A stretch of 64,000 nt of DNA, taken from Sorlinia euscelidii (GTDB lineage Bacteria > Pseudomonadota > Alphaproteobacteria > Acetobacterales > Acetobacteraceae). Each line of letters begins with the position of its first letter. Within the stretch, counting starts at the first letter, position 1. Positions 17,399-25,090 of this stretch are shown piece after piece. Made by a program: the position numbers and the translations under genes. Where the stretch lies: NCBI RefSeq assembly GCF_036452155.1, contig NZ_JAWJZY010000001.1, one strand, 5' to 3'. The notes below the pieces were generated by a model. That model ran no database searches. It was not told the DNA's origin and saw nothing but the letters and a program-made list of their open reading frames with translations.

Positions 17399-20311
17399 CT
17401 ACCAATCCTTTTCATGCGATTTGGACGACATGAGGATCGCTTTCAGATTTGCGAGATTATCCTCTCTCTGTGGCGCGTCGCGGCGCGCATATTCAGAGTA
17501 GACGTCCCAAGCTTCCTCATTTTCATAAAGCGTGGCGATGGCCTCAACGAAGAGTTCCGGCGCGTTGGACACGTAGACGACGCCATTCTCCGACCCTTCA
17601 CCGGAAGCGATGACGGGGAGGCCACGACCCAAGGCGCATTCCGCCTCCGCGGTGAGGGAAAGTGAGGCATCTGACGGGTCAATCATCAGGCGCGCCGTGT
17701 CGCAGAGCGCTTCAAGCGGTGCTTTCCCTTCCAGGGGCGCGCCGAGATGGATGTAATGACGCAGACTGGTCAGCAGAGAGATATTTTCAGGCACCGCGCT
17801 GACATGCAGCTGCACCGGGTAGCCCAGTTTCTCCTCAAGTCGCGGCATGATCTCCCGTAAAGTCCAGTGCAGGGCGCGATATCCGACGTCGCCCCGCTCA
17901 AGCACCGGCAGGGCGAAGAGGAGATCAGCACGCTCCCTGAAGGATTTTGAGGTCTCCCTTTGCTCACCGATCAGCAGGCTGCAACATTTTTCGATACCTG
18001 ATTTCCGCAGGGTCTCGACCTCACGCTCACTGGCGACAACGATGGCTTGAAAGAGCCAGAGGAGGCGGGTGAGTTCTTCCTCCCTTGAAACCGCCGCCTC
18101 AGGCAGGGTCTCCCATCCGTCCCGCGCACCCATCATCGGTGTCCTGCGCGTGCCTGTCTCAAAGGCAAGCTGACGCGCATCGCAGACGTAACCTGTCAGC
18201 GGAAGACCATCCTGCGCCGCCGTCAACGCGCCCCATATTTGAGGGGCGAGTTGCAGCCCGTCGAGCCAGACATAATCAAAGCAACGCGCGCGCGCCTTCA
18301 GGAAGGATTGCAATGTCACATCCGCAGAGGCCTGCACCATCTCAACATCGGCGTCGAAGAAACTTCGAAGTTTCGCATCCTGTGCCCCACGGGGCGAAAT
18401 TGCGAAAATTGTGACCTCCAGCCCGAGGACGATCATGTCTCTGACGGTCGAAACCAGACGCAGGGAAGCCGCATAGGGCTTATATTCCGGCAGATCATCG
18501 GTGATGATCACCACCCGGCGCCCCAACGACTTGATAGAGGCACCGAGAGTGGCAGAATGCGCGGCTTTCACCGGTCGGTAGGCGCAAAAATCTCCATATT
18601 GCTTGATGAATTCAGCGCGATCCCCATCGCCTTGCACCTCGAAACCTTCATCGCGGGACAGATTATGGATGACCAGGCGCGGGTCATAAATAATCCGGCA
18701 TGCGACGTTCCTCTCCCTGGGGCGGGCGCCCAGCGTCGCGAAGCGGTATCCGGCCTTGGCGAAATCATCTTCATGCGCAGCCCTGACGAAACTTTCCTTA
18801 CGGCAGAGATAAGCATCCCCGCCGACAGAGTCACAGGGTCGCCGACATTGCAGGGCTGGGCACGTGCTTTCCGCCCCCTCCCCGAAGCTGTAGAAACTTC
18901 CGTCGCGCCAAAGATGCTGGCCTGCCTCCTGAACCCTGCCATTGCGATCGAGGATCAGAGGTGCGATGACGGCGAGATCTGCTTCGGAATCGAACTGATC
19001 AATGATGCTGAGCGCACTTGCCTCCGACACGACGAGACCCGTTTTAAGGAAGAGTATTTTATCGGTGTGGATGCGGGAGATGAGCTGCGCACGCACATGG
19101 GCCGGGTCAGCACCATCCTCCCGGATAATCTCGACGCCGCGCGCGAGCGTGTCCAGTTGGGTGAGGAACCGGTGCCCTGAATGATCAATGAGCAGGATCT
19201 GCAATGATAAATGCCGCGCCCCGTGGAGCGCGGTCAGCGTATCGACCAAACCTGCGAAATCATTATAGACCGGGATGATGATGGTCAGGCGCGGTGCACG
19301 ACCCGTCTGGAAATCGAGCGGGGAGCGATTAAGTTGGCCGAATAAGACGGCCCGACGCCGCACCACCACCTCAGCGCGGGCATCAGGGGCCATGGGCGGG
19401 ATGATTTCCGGCGCCGACGTCCCGCCCTCGGTACGGACGAAGGAGAGGAACGCGTTATCCCGCATGGTGCAGATGGATTGGGGTTGCAGAACCGCCCCCT
19501 CCATCGGCAAACGCCCTTCCTTGAGGCCGAAGCGGATAAAATGCTCATAACCATTACGCAATTTACCCAGCGCGACCTCAGTCGCCACATCCTGGTAAAT
19601 TGCACAATACCAGGCATCGTCAAAATAAGGATTGGGGTTGAAGGCTGTCGGTGAATCATTTGAGAGATAATGTTGCAAGGCGCAGAAATACGCCCCTTCC
19701 GAGATCATCTCCTGCACGTCGGGATAATGCTCAAGATACCAATCTGGATCAAAATACCATGAACATCGCAGCGATGCGACGGTCGCATCCTCCTGAAACC
19801 GGGTAAACTCACCCTGCGGGCTGAAATAAGCCTGCCGGGCCTGAAAAAGTGAGATGCGCAGGACATCAGGGTCGAAAAACGGCGTGCTGACGCGTTGCTC
19901 TTTCTGGCCGAAACGCAGATAATGATCATAACCGTTGCGCAGCCCCTCATCCTTGAGGCGACGCATGGTCAGATCAGGATTATGGATGAAATAACCCGTC
20001 TCATCGAACATCCAGTGCGGCGCGCATTCCTGGAAGCCGATCTCATCATAATGCTGAAATCCCGACACGAAGATGCCCCGATGAATGCCATCCCCGACGG
20101 AGCGATTATTGCGGCGGTAAAAGACTTCATCGAAATATCGATTGGGCGAATGTCCGTAGGCTGAACCGAAATTGCGCCAGAAAGCCTCCAGATTTTCATC
20201 AGTGACATCACCCGCGATATTGATGATTTCCTGCCGGTATCGCTGGCGATACCAGGTGAGGTCAAACTCCGCCCATAGCGGCTTATGTTCCTGCGCCTGA
20301 TCCAACCACAT
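17399..20311 (-). CDS. Large multidomain glycosyltransferase-like protein
   Basis: About 970 residues. The first 280 hold five spaced repeats opening with FD-x-x-x-Y (for example FDPDWYLEHYPDV and FDDAWYCAIYQDV) and closing HY/HF..G..EGR, a module seen in bacterial polysaccharide glycosyltransferases. Next comes a GT2-like Rossmann domain (RLTIIIPVYNDF near residue 342) in which the usual DxD metal site is absent. The last 330 residues resemble a GT4-type domain (RRVVIITDDLPEYKPYA, then a C-terminal donor-site-like LPVIASGEGSENGVVY). Likely role: surface polysaccharide or protein glycosylation (inference). The ATG at 20311 follows AGGAAAGGA and is preferred over 20332. Confidence 0.75.
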   Translation of the reverse strand: MWLDQAQEHKPLWAEFDLTWYRQRYRQEIINIAGDVTDENLEAFWRNFGSAYGHSPNRYFDEVFYRRNNRSVGDGIHRGIFVSGFQHYDEIGFQECAPHWMFDETGYFIHNPDLTMRRLKDEGLRNGYDHYLRFGQKEQRVSTPFFDPDVLRISLFQARQAYFSPQGEFTRFQEDATVASLRCSWYFDPDWYLEHYPDVQEMISEGAYFCALQHYLSNDSPTAFNPNPYFDDAWYCAIYQDVATEVALGKLRNGYEHFIRFGLKEGRLPMEGAVLQPQSICTMRDNAFLSFVRTEGGTSAPEIIPPMAPDARAEVVVRRRAVLFGQLNRSPLDFQTGRAPRLTIIIPVYNDFAGLVDTLTALHGARHLSLQILLIDHSGHRFLTQLDTLARGVEIIREDGADPAHVRAQLISRIHTDKILFLKTGLVVSEASALSIIDQFDSEADLAVIAPLILDRNGRVQEAGQHLWRDGSFYSFGEGAESTCPALQCRRPCDSVGGDAYLCRKESFVRAAHEDDFAKAGYRFATLGARPRERNVACRIIYDPRLVIHNLSRDEGFEVQGDGDRAEFIKQYGDFCAYRPVKAAHSATLGASIKSLGRRVVIITDDLPEYKPYAASLRLVSTVRDMIVLGLEVTIFAISPRGAQDAKLRSFFDADVEMVQASADVTLQSFLKARARCFDYVWLDGLQLAPQIWGALTAAQDGLPLTGYVCDARQLAFETGTRRTPMMGARDGWETLPEAAVSREEELTRLLWLFQAIVVASEREVETLRKSGIEKCCSLLIGEQRETSKSFRERADLLFALPVLERGDVGYRALHWTLREIMPRLEEKLGYPVQLHVSAVPENISLLTSLRHYIHLGAPLEGKAPLEALCDTARLMIDPSDASLSLTAEAECALGRGLPVIASGEGSENGVVYVSNAPELFVEAIATLYENEEAWDVYSEYARRDAPQREDNLANLKAILMSSKSHEKDW

Positions 20312-20680
20312 TCCTTTCCTGCAGATCGCCACGCGGGCTATCGGATCGACATCCTGACGTCAAACCCAGACGAACATTGTTTTGCTGCAATTGATATCGC
20401 GAAAGGCTTTGGCCAAACAACCCATCGCGCCCAGTTTATGCAGATTTTTTAACGGTTGGTGACCGGCGGAAACAGGATGCATTCAATCAAGACTTCAAGC
20501 CCGAAATATCAAGCGCCCACCTGAGGCGGACGCCGGGTCACGGGGGTGAAAAGATCCTTTCAGCCTGGCATGCGAGGCGTCACCTGACACGAAGACTTGA
20601 TGACCGAAGCGGCTCAGGTTAGGTTGCAACCGTGTCGGCTGGAGAGATGTTTCTCATCTGGTTACCTGCGGAGTGAGACG
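20312..20680. other. Divergent intergenic region, no gene seen
   Basis: Separates the minus-strand glycosyltransferase from plus-strand lapA. It must hold promoters for both transcripts. I see no convincing -35/-10 pair, RNA gene, repeat or coding frame with family similarity. Confidence 0.4.
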
Positions 20681-21025
20681 ATGTTGCGCCTGCTTTTTAT
20701 TATTATCTTTCTCGTCATACTGATTATTTTTGCCCTCAGCAATCTTGATACGGCCACGCCGAAAATAATTAATTTCGACATCAAATTGCCAGTTGGTATC
20801 CTTGTGCTTGTCGTCGGCATGGCGAGTGCGCTTTTTGGCGCCGCCATGTCATCAGTAGGCGGATTTCGTCAGCGCAAACGCGCCCGCAAGGCTGAGCAAC
20901 AGGTCCAGACCCTCCAGACACAGCTCGTCAACCTGCATGAGCGCCTTGGCGCCGCGCCGCGCCCGATGCCGCAACCGGCACCGACGGAGCCCCTGGACGC
21001 CGCCACCACGATTTACCATCCGTGA
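20681..21025 (+). CDS. lapA: LapA-domain (DUF1049) inner-membrane protein
   Basis: A 114-residue protein with two transmembrane segments: MLRLLFIIIFLVILIIFALSN at the start and a second around PVGILVLVVGMASALFGAA. A basic helix and a probable short coiled coil follow (RKAEQQVQTLQTQLVNLHERL). In enterobacteria LapA partners with LapB in controlling LPS synthesis. In alphaproteobacteria the gene commonly precedes pyrF and its role is not established. The ATG at 20681 has GGAG upstream. The longer frame from 20597 is unsupported. Its stop overlaps the pyrF GTG start (GTGA). Confidence 0.85.
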   Translation: MLRLLFIIIFLVILIIFALSNLDTATPKIINFDIKLPVGILVLVVGMASALFGAAMSSVGGFRQRKRARKAEQQVQTLQTQLVNLHERLGAAPRPMPQPAPTEPLDAATTIYHP

Positions 21026-21750
21026 GCCCCCCCGATCAGCCCACGCCGCGCACCCGCCTCATCGCCGCCATAGACACAGCCGACATCACCCAAGCGAAGA
21101 ACTGGGCGGCACAACTTGCGGGTGTGGTGGATGCGATCAAACTTGGGATGGAGTTTGTCTATGGCTGCGGATTCGATGCGGCCAGGGATTTGTCCCGCAC
21201 CCAACCCGTTTTTTTGGACCTCAAACTGCACGACATCCCGAACACGGTGAGCCATGGACTGAAAAGTCTGGCCTCTATCAATGCCTGCCTCCTCACAATC
21301 CACGCTTCGGGTGGGCGTGAGATGATTGCGCGGGCCCGTGAGGCGATTGATGCGGCTTACCCCCCTGAAAACCGCCCCGCCCTATTGGCCGTCACGGTGT
21401 TGACGAGTATGGATGCGGCCGGTTTGCGCGAGATCGGCGTTGACGCCACGCCGGCGGAACAGGTGCTGCGCCTCGCGGACGTCGCCCTGCGGGCTGGGGC
21501 CGATGGGCTGGTGTGCTCCGCGCAGGAAATCACGCCGATCCGTCAGAAATTCGGGGCGGAACCTACATTGGTCGTCCCCGGCATCCGCCCGGCCGGGAGC
21601 CAGAGCCACGATCAGAAACGTGTCATGACGCCCGGTGAAGCCGCCCGAATGGGGGCGGACTGGATAGTCGTTGGTCGCCCCATCACCCAGGCTCCTGACC
21701 CCGCCAAGGCCGCCCGCGCCATTCAGGATGAGATTCTGGCCGCAACATGA
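21022..21750 (+). CDS. pyrF: Orotidine 5'-phosphate decarboxylase
   Basis: A 242-residue TIM-barrel enzyme for the last step of UMP synthesis. The catalytic motif FLDLKLHDIPNT (Asp-x-Lys-x2-Asp) lies near residue 70 and the phosphate-binding VPGIRP and VVGRPIT motifs are near the C-terminus. It starts with GTG overlapping the lapA stop, and its end overlaps the trpF ATG by 4 bases, forming a tight lapA-pyrF-trpF operon. Confidence 0.96.
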   Translation: MSPPDQPTPRTRLIAAIDTADITQAKNWAAQLAGVVDAIKLGMEFVYGCGFDAARDLSRTQPVFLDLKLHDIPNTVSHGLKSLASINACLLTIHASGGREMIARAREAIDAAYPPENRPALLAVTVLTSMDAAGLREIGVDATPAEQVLRLADVALRAGADGLVCSAQEITPIRQKFGAEPTLVVPGIRPAGSQSHDQKRVMTPGEAARMGADWIVVGRPITQAPDPAKAARAIQDEILAAT

Positions 21751-22381
21751 GTGTCGGCATCAAAATTTGCGGGCTGAAAGATCATGAAAACGTCGCCGCC
21801 GCGCTGGAGAGTGGGGCGGACTGGATCGGCTTTGTGTTTTACGCGCGATCCCCGCGCTTCGTGACGCCGCAGGAGGTTGGCGCGCTGCTGACGCGCTTCG
21901 GAGACTCGGCGGTGCGCCGCGCGGTGGGGTTGTTCGTCAAACCTTCCGATGATGAGATCGCGGGCGCTTTGGCCGCCGCACCTCTGTCAATTTTGCAGAT
22001 TTACGACTCGCCTGAGCGGGCGGCGGAAATCCGGCAGCGCTTCGGTTTGCCGGTATGGGTCTCCATCGCCGTCACCACCCCTTCCGACCTGCCCGACGCG
22101 CCCCTTTGTGACGGCCTCGTGATTGAACCTGCGGCACGGACGGAAGATGGTCGGCCCGGCGGGAATGGCCGCATCATGGACTGGGCACCGCTGAAAAGCT
22201 GGAAAGCACCGCAAAACTGGCTGCTTGCTGGGGGCTGACGCCGGAAAATGTCGCTGAAGCCATCACCACCTCCGGCGCGCCCGCCATCGATGTTTCCTCC
22301 GGCGTGGAAACCCGCCCGGGCGTGAAATCCGCTGAATTGATCACCCGGTTTGTAAAAGCCGCAAGAACCCCTTGCGCTTGA
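21747..22381 (+). CDS. trpF: Phosphoribosylanthranilate isomerase (reading frame broken by a one-base deletion)
   Basis: TIM-barrel enzyme of tryptophan synthesis, starting MSVGIKICGLKDHENV with the catalytic Cys. As written the frame stops at 22238. One extra G in the G5 run at 22230-22234 restores AGGLTPENVAEAI and IDVSSGVETRPGVKSAELI, the catalytic Asp and phosphate-binding C-terminus, ending at 22381 with 211 residues. That is normal family length, so I treat it as an intact gene with a sequence error. It is followed by tRNA-Ser after 29 bases. Confidence 0.92.
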
Positions 22382-22410
22382 CGGGAAGTTTGCTATCTTC
22401 CGCCAGCGCT

Positions 22411-22501
22411 GGAGAGATGGCCGAGCGGCTTAAGGCGCACGCTTGGAAAGCGTGTGTGCGTTAATAGCGTACCGAGGGTTCGAATCCCTCTCTCTCCGCC
22501 A
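22411..22501 (+). tRNA. tRNA-Ser (anticodon GGA)
   Basis: A full cloverleaf can be drawn. The acceptor GGAGAGA pairs with TCTCTCC, the anticodon arm CACGC-TTGGAAA-GCGTG has anticodon GGA, a long variable arm typical of tRNA-Ser follows, the T arm reads GGGTTCGAATCCC, and CCA is encoded. Its 3' end borders AT-richer foreign-looking DNA, so it probably served as an integration target. Confidence 0.97.
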
Positions 22502-22548
22502 AAGGCGTTTTAGGGCCTGAAGCTGCATGACCCGGAAAGCTTGAAAAA

Positions 22549-22656
22549 CATTCCCCTAAATGGAATAGCTTTCCCAAGATTTCCCCAATTTATCCGTTTA
22601 AGCAGAAAAATTTGGGGGCAAATCTGGGGGTCACGAAAATCGGTTGGGGGTCACGA
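22549..22656. repeat. G5/C4 iterated motifs beside tRNA-Ser, possible integrase arm sites
   Basis: TGGGGGTCACGA occurs twice as an exact 12-base direct repeat (22625-22636 and 22645-22656). A related TTTGGGGGCAAAT precedes it at 22611. Two inverted relatives (TTCCCC followed by A/T) lie at about 22551 and 22571. Similar TGGGGG-rich stretches flank tRNA-borne attachment sites of tyrosine-recombinase islands. No integrase gene is present here, so this may be a leftover island end. Confidence 0.45.
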
Positions 22657-22752
22657 GATTTCGTTGAACGCGACCTACCAAATAGTCGTAAACGAAGTCG
22701 CAGAATTACCGGAACTTCGAAGATGCTGTCGCACACGTGTTAAATCGGCTCT

Positions 22753-23670
22753 TTACCGTCGCGCAGCATCAACAAGAAACAAGATATTGGATGCCGTAAG
22801 ATGTAGAGTATATCGCGCTAAATACTCGGGGACATCTCTGATTTCCGGACCTTGGCCATGCGCCGCAGTCTTATTTCTGACGGAAGTCACGCCGTTTCTC
22901 AACAAAGTTTGCAGCGATGTAAAATAGGTCTCTAGATACTCCGGCAGAAGCTGATTCTTGAATAAAGTTTCGACCAACTTTTTTGTTGCGTCGGTTGATT
23001 CTACTTTCCAACCTCTACTCGCGCAGATTGACTTCATTGTGCTTTCAAAGGCTTTAGACGCCTCATTAATGCATTCCTCGTATCTTTTGTGTCTGTAGTG
23101 CTCATGAGCCTTTATGAATTCATTATTGGCACCGTTGAATTTTTGATCGCTCAACAATTTGAGAACAGGTTTGACAACCTCAGAGTGCATAAATTGCGAG
23201 TCAACGCGAATTATCATGTCCGATTCGAATTTATAACCTATGCCGTGCTCATCAAATCTACCGTTCAATTCTTCTACCGCGCCCGCCACAGTTAACGGTG
23301 ACCCCATTGGACTGGGGTAAATTGGCCTCGACCTCACGAAGCGCATGTTGCTGAAGACGAGTTCGACGAAACTGAGACTCAACTCTAAGTCGGTCTCTTC
23401 CAAGAAAAAATTGAACAAGTCTTCTTGCAGGCTGTCAGCTCCACGACTTATCGAGAAACGACCTAGCTCCCTGGATAAGATCGAATCGATATCTTTGTAG
23501 AATTGGAAACTCGCATCGCCGTAAGGAGAATTGACGTCGCCCACGACATCCCAAATGATTTTGATTATTTGTACTTTGAGACTATTTGGGAGTTGATCGT
23601 ATGAGTATACGTCCGATATTTCTCCCCGTTCACGCTTCTTACGTTTGAAGTATAAATCGGTAATTGCCAC
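22753..23670 (-). CDS. AbiJ-like/STM4504-CBY_0614-type protein, putative abortive-infection defence
   Basis: A 305-residue protein starting with GTG after GAGGAACTCA. The N-terminus (FKRKKRERGEISDVYSYDQLP) resembles the STM4504/CBY_0614 family, related to the AbiJ N-terminal domain. The C-terminal half is helical (HEHYRHKRYEECINEASKAF near residue 189), and its R-x5-H motif RNKTAAHG at 265-272 is the putative RNase site of HEPN domains. That combination suggests an RNA-cleaving, growth-arresting phage defence gene (inference from family). Base composition is clearly more AT-rich than neighbouring genes, and it sits next to tRNA-Ser, both signs of horizontal transfer. Confidence 0.6.
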   Translation of the reverse strand: MAITDLYFKRKKRERGEISDVYSYDQLPNSLKVQIIKIIWDVVGDVNSPYGDASFQFYKDIDSILSRELGRFSISRGADSLQEDLFNFFLEETDLELSLSFVELVFSNMRFVRSRPIYPSPMGSPLTVAGAVEELNGRFDEHGIGYKFESDMIIRVDSQFMHSEVVKPVLKLLSDQKFNGANNEFIKAHEHYRHKRYEECINEASKAFESTMKSICASRGWKVESTDATKKLVETLFKNQLLPEYLETYFTSLQTLLRNGVTSVRNKTAAHGQGPEIRDVPEYLARYTLHLTASNILFLVDAARR

Positions 23671-24174
23671 TGAGTTCCTCGATGATTCAAGTAAAGACGA
23701 AAGTTAATGCGCTCTCAGAGTCTGAATGTTAGTCTTCGTTGCACGTCTGATATCAATGATCAATAATTGAAAGGTAAGGACCAATCAATGAATTCCTCAA
23801 AGGCGAGCAACTTAGGTCCTTTAATCTCGACGCTGATGACACACGTTTATGAAAGCTGAAACGTTCATTATTGCACTCAATTAAGCGGCAGACGACTGTT
23901 GAGTTTTGACAAAGCCCAGTCGTCTTAATGTCCAACAAGGATTTCGTCGCAAAACTGCGACCTGAGCCCAATGTCCGTAAGTAACCATCACCAATATTTC
24001 GAACCTTATAAACCCCTTGAACAAGAATCCACAATACTTTGATTCAAAAAATTTGTCTTTGAAATAGCCCTGAAAGGCAGCGATGATCTGAATGAAGGAT
24101 AAACGTGTCGTTGTTCTGATCAACTTCGGACGCGTTGAGCGCGTGAAAATCAGCCACCGACTTTACATTTATCC
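23671..24174. other. AT-rich island remainder without a convincing gene
   Basis: About 500 bases between the AbiJ-like gene and iolE. Only short frames lacking Shine-Dalgarno or family similarity occur. One notable structure is a perfect 9-base inverted repeat, AGACGACTG at 23890-23898 and CAGTCGTCT at 23917-23925, with an 18-base loop. I found no copy of the tRNA-Ser 3' end marking a second attachment site. Confidence 0.4.
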
Positions 24175-25050
24175 TCACCCACCCCCCAACACATCCACCA
24201 AATAATTCCGCCCCATCCGAACATAAACCAGCGGGTTGGCGCATTGTGGGTCTTGTTCCGCCTCGATCACCACCCAGCCATCATAATCCGGCAGTTCCGC
24301 GAAGATCCGGCGGTAATCGATCCCGCCATCGCCCGGCACGGTAAAGACGCCGGAGAGGACAGCGCGGAGGAAGCTCCATTCATAGACATCCGCCTGCGCG
24401 CGTTTGAAGGGGCGGAGGTCTTTGGCGTGGATGTGTTTGATGCGTGTTCGGTAGGTGCGTGCCAGTTCGGCGGGGTCGGAACCACCCCATAAAGCGTGGC
24501 CCGTATCGAGCAAGAGCTTCACGGAAGGGCCGGTCTCATCCATAAACCGGGCGATATCCTGCCTTGACTGCACCACCGTCCCCATATGGTGATGATAAAC
24601 AAGGTCAATCCCATGCTGGGCCACATAATCCCCCAACCGCGTCATGCGCGTGGTTAGAAGCGACCAGCCTGCATCATCTAGCACAGGACGTTGTGAAAGC
24701 GGCGTGTCAAACGCCCCCTGGATGGAATTCGACGTCTCGCAGACGATGCAGACCTTGCACCCCATTTCCTTTAGCAGCTGAAGATGGGCGGAAATGGCTT
24801 TGATTTCCGCCGCCTCATCATGGACGAGCAGATTGGTTGACCACCAACCGGAGATGAACGCCATATGATGCGGTGCAAGAGCCTTTTTCAGCTCAGGCGC
24901 GGAAGTCGGGAATTTATGCCCCATTTCCATGCCCTCAATACCCGCAAGCCGCGCTTCACTCAGGCAGGTGTCAAGCGACGTGGTGGCCCCGAGGGATCGA
25001 AGGTCATCATTTGACCAAATGATGGGGTTCGCGCCGATTTTGATCGCCAT
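24175..25050 (-). CDS. iolE: Myo-inosose-2 dehydratase
   Basis: A 291-residue xylose-isomerase-like TIM barrel that dehydrates 2-keto-myo-inositol in inositol catabolism. Landmarks: MAIKIGANPIIWSNDD at the start, DLVYHHHMGTVVQ near the middle, LLLDTGHALWGG, and the C-terminal VVIEAEQDP. The ATG at 25050 follows GGACGGG. The 50-residue upstream extension to 25200 overlaps iolD and is rejected. It follows iolD by 40 bases. The rest of an iol operon (iolB, C, G, A) is absent, and foreign-looking DNA begins right after its stop. Confidence 0.9.
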   Translation of the reverse strand: MAIKIGANPIIWSNDDLRSLGATTSLDTCLSEARLAGIEGMEMGHKFPTSAPELKKALAPHHMAFISGWWSTNLLVHDEAAEIKAISAHLQLLKEMGCKVCIVCETSNSIQGAFDTPLSQRPVLDDAGWSLLTTRMTRLGDYVAQHGIDLVYHHHMGTVVQSRQDIARFMDETGPSVKLLLDTGHALWGGSDPAELARTYRTRIKHIHAKDLRPFKRAQADVYEWSFLRAVLSGVFTVPGDGGIDYRRIFAELPDYDGWVVIEAEQDPQCANPLVYVRMGRNYLVDVLGGG

Positions 25051-25090
25051 ATTGCCCGTCCTTCTCAAACAGACCTCAAAACATCCGTGA

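Noticed and set aside
18239..19180. Long plus-strand open frame of 313 codons
   Set aside because: Antisense shadow of the glycosyltransferase gene; composition and residues fit a mirror frame of a GC-rich gene and show no family similarity.
22502..24174. Prophage at tRNA-Ser
   Set aside because: No integrase, repressor, capsid or lysis gene is visible; only one defence-like gene and att-like repeats.
24044..24244. Extension of iolE past its stop by adding a G to the G6 run
   Set aside because: The extended tail shows no IolE similarity and the written length (291 residues) already fits the family.
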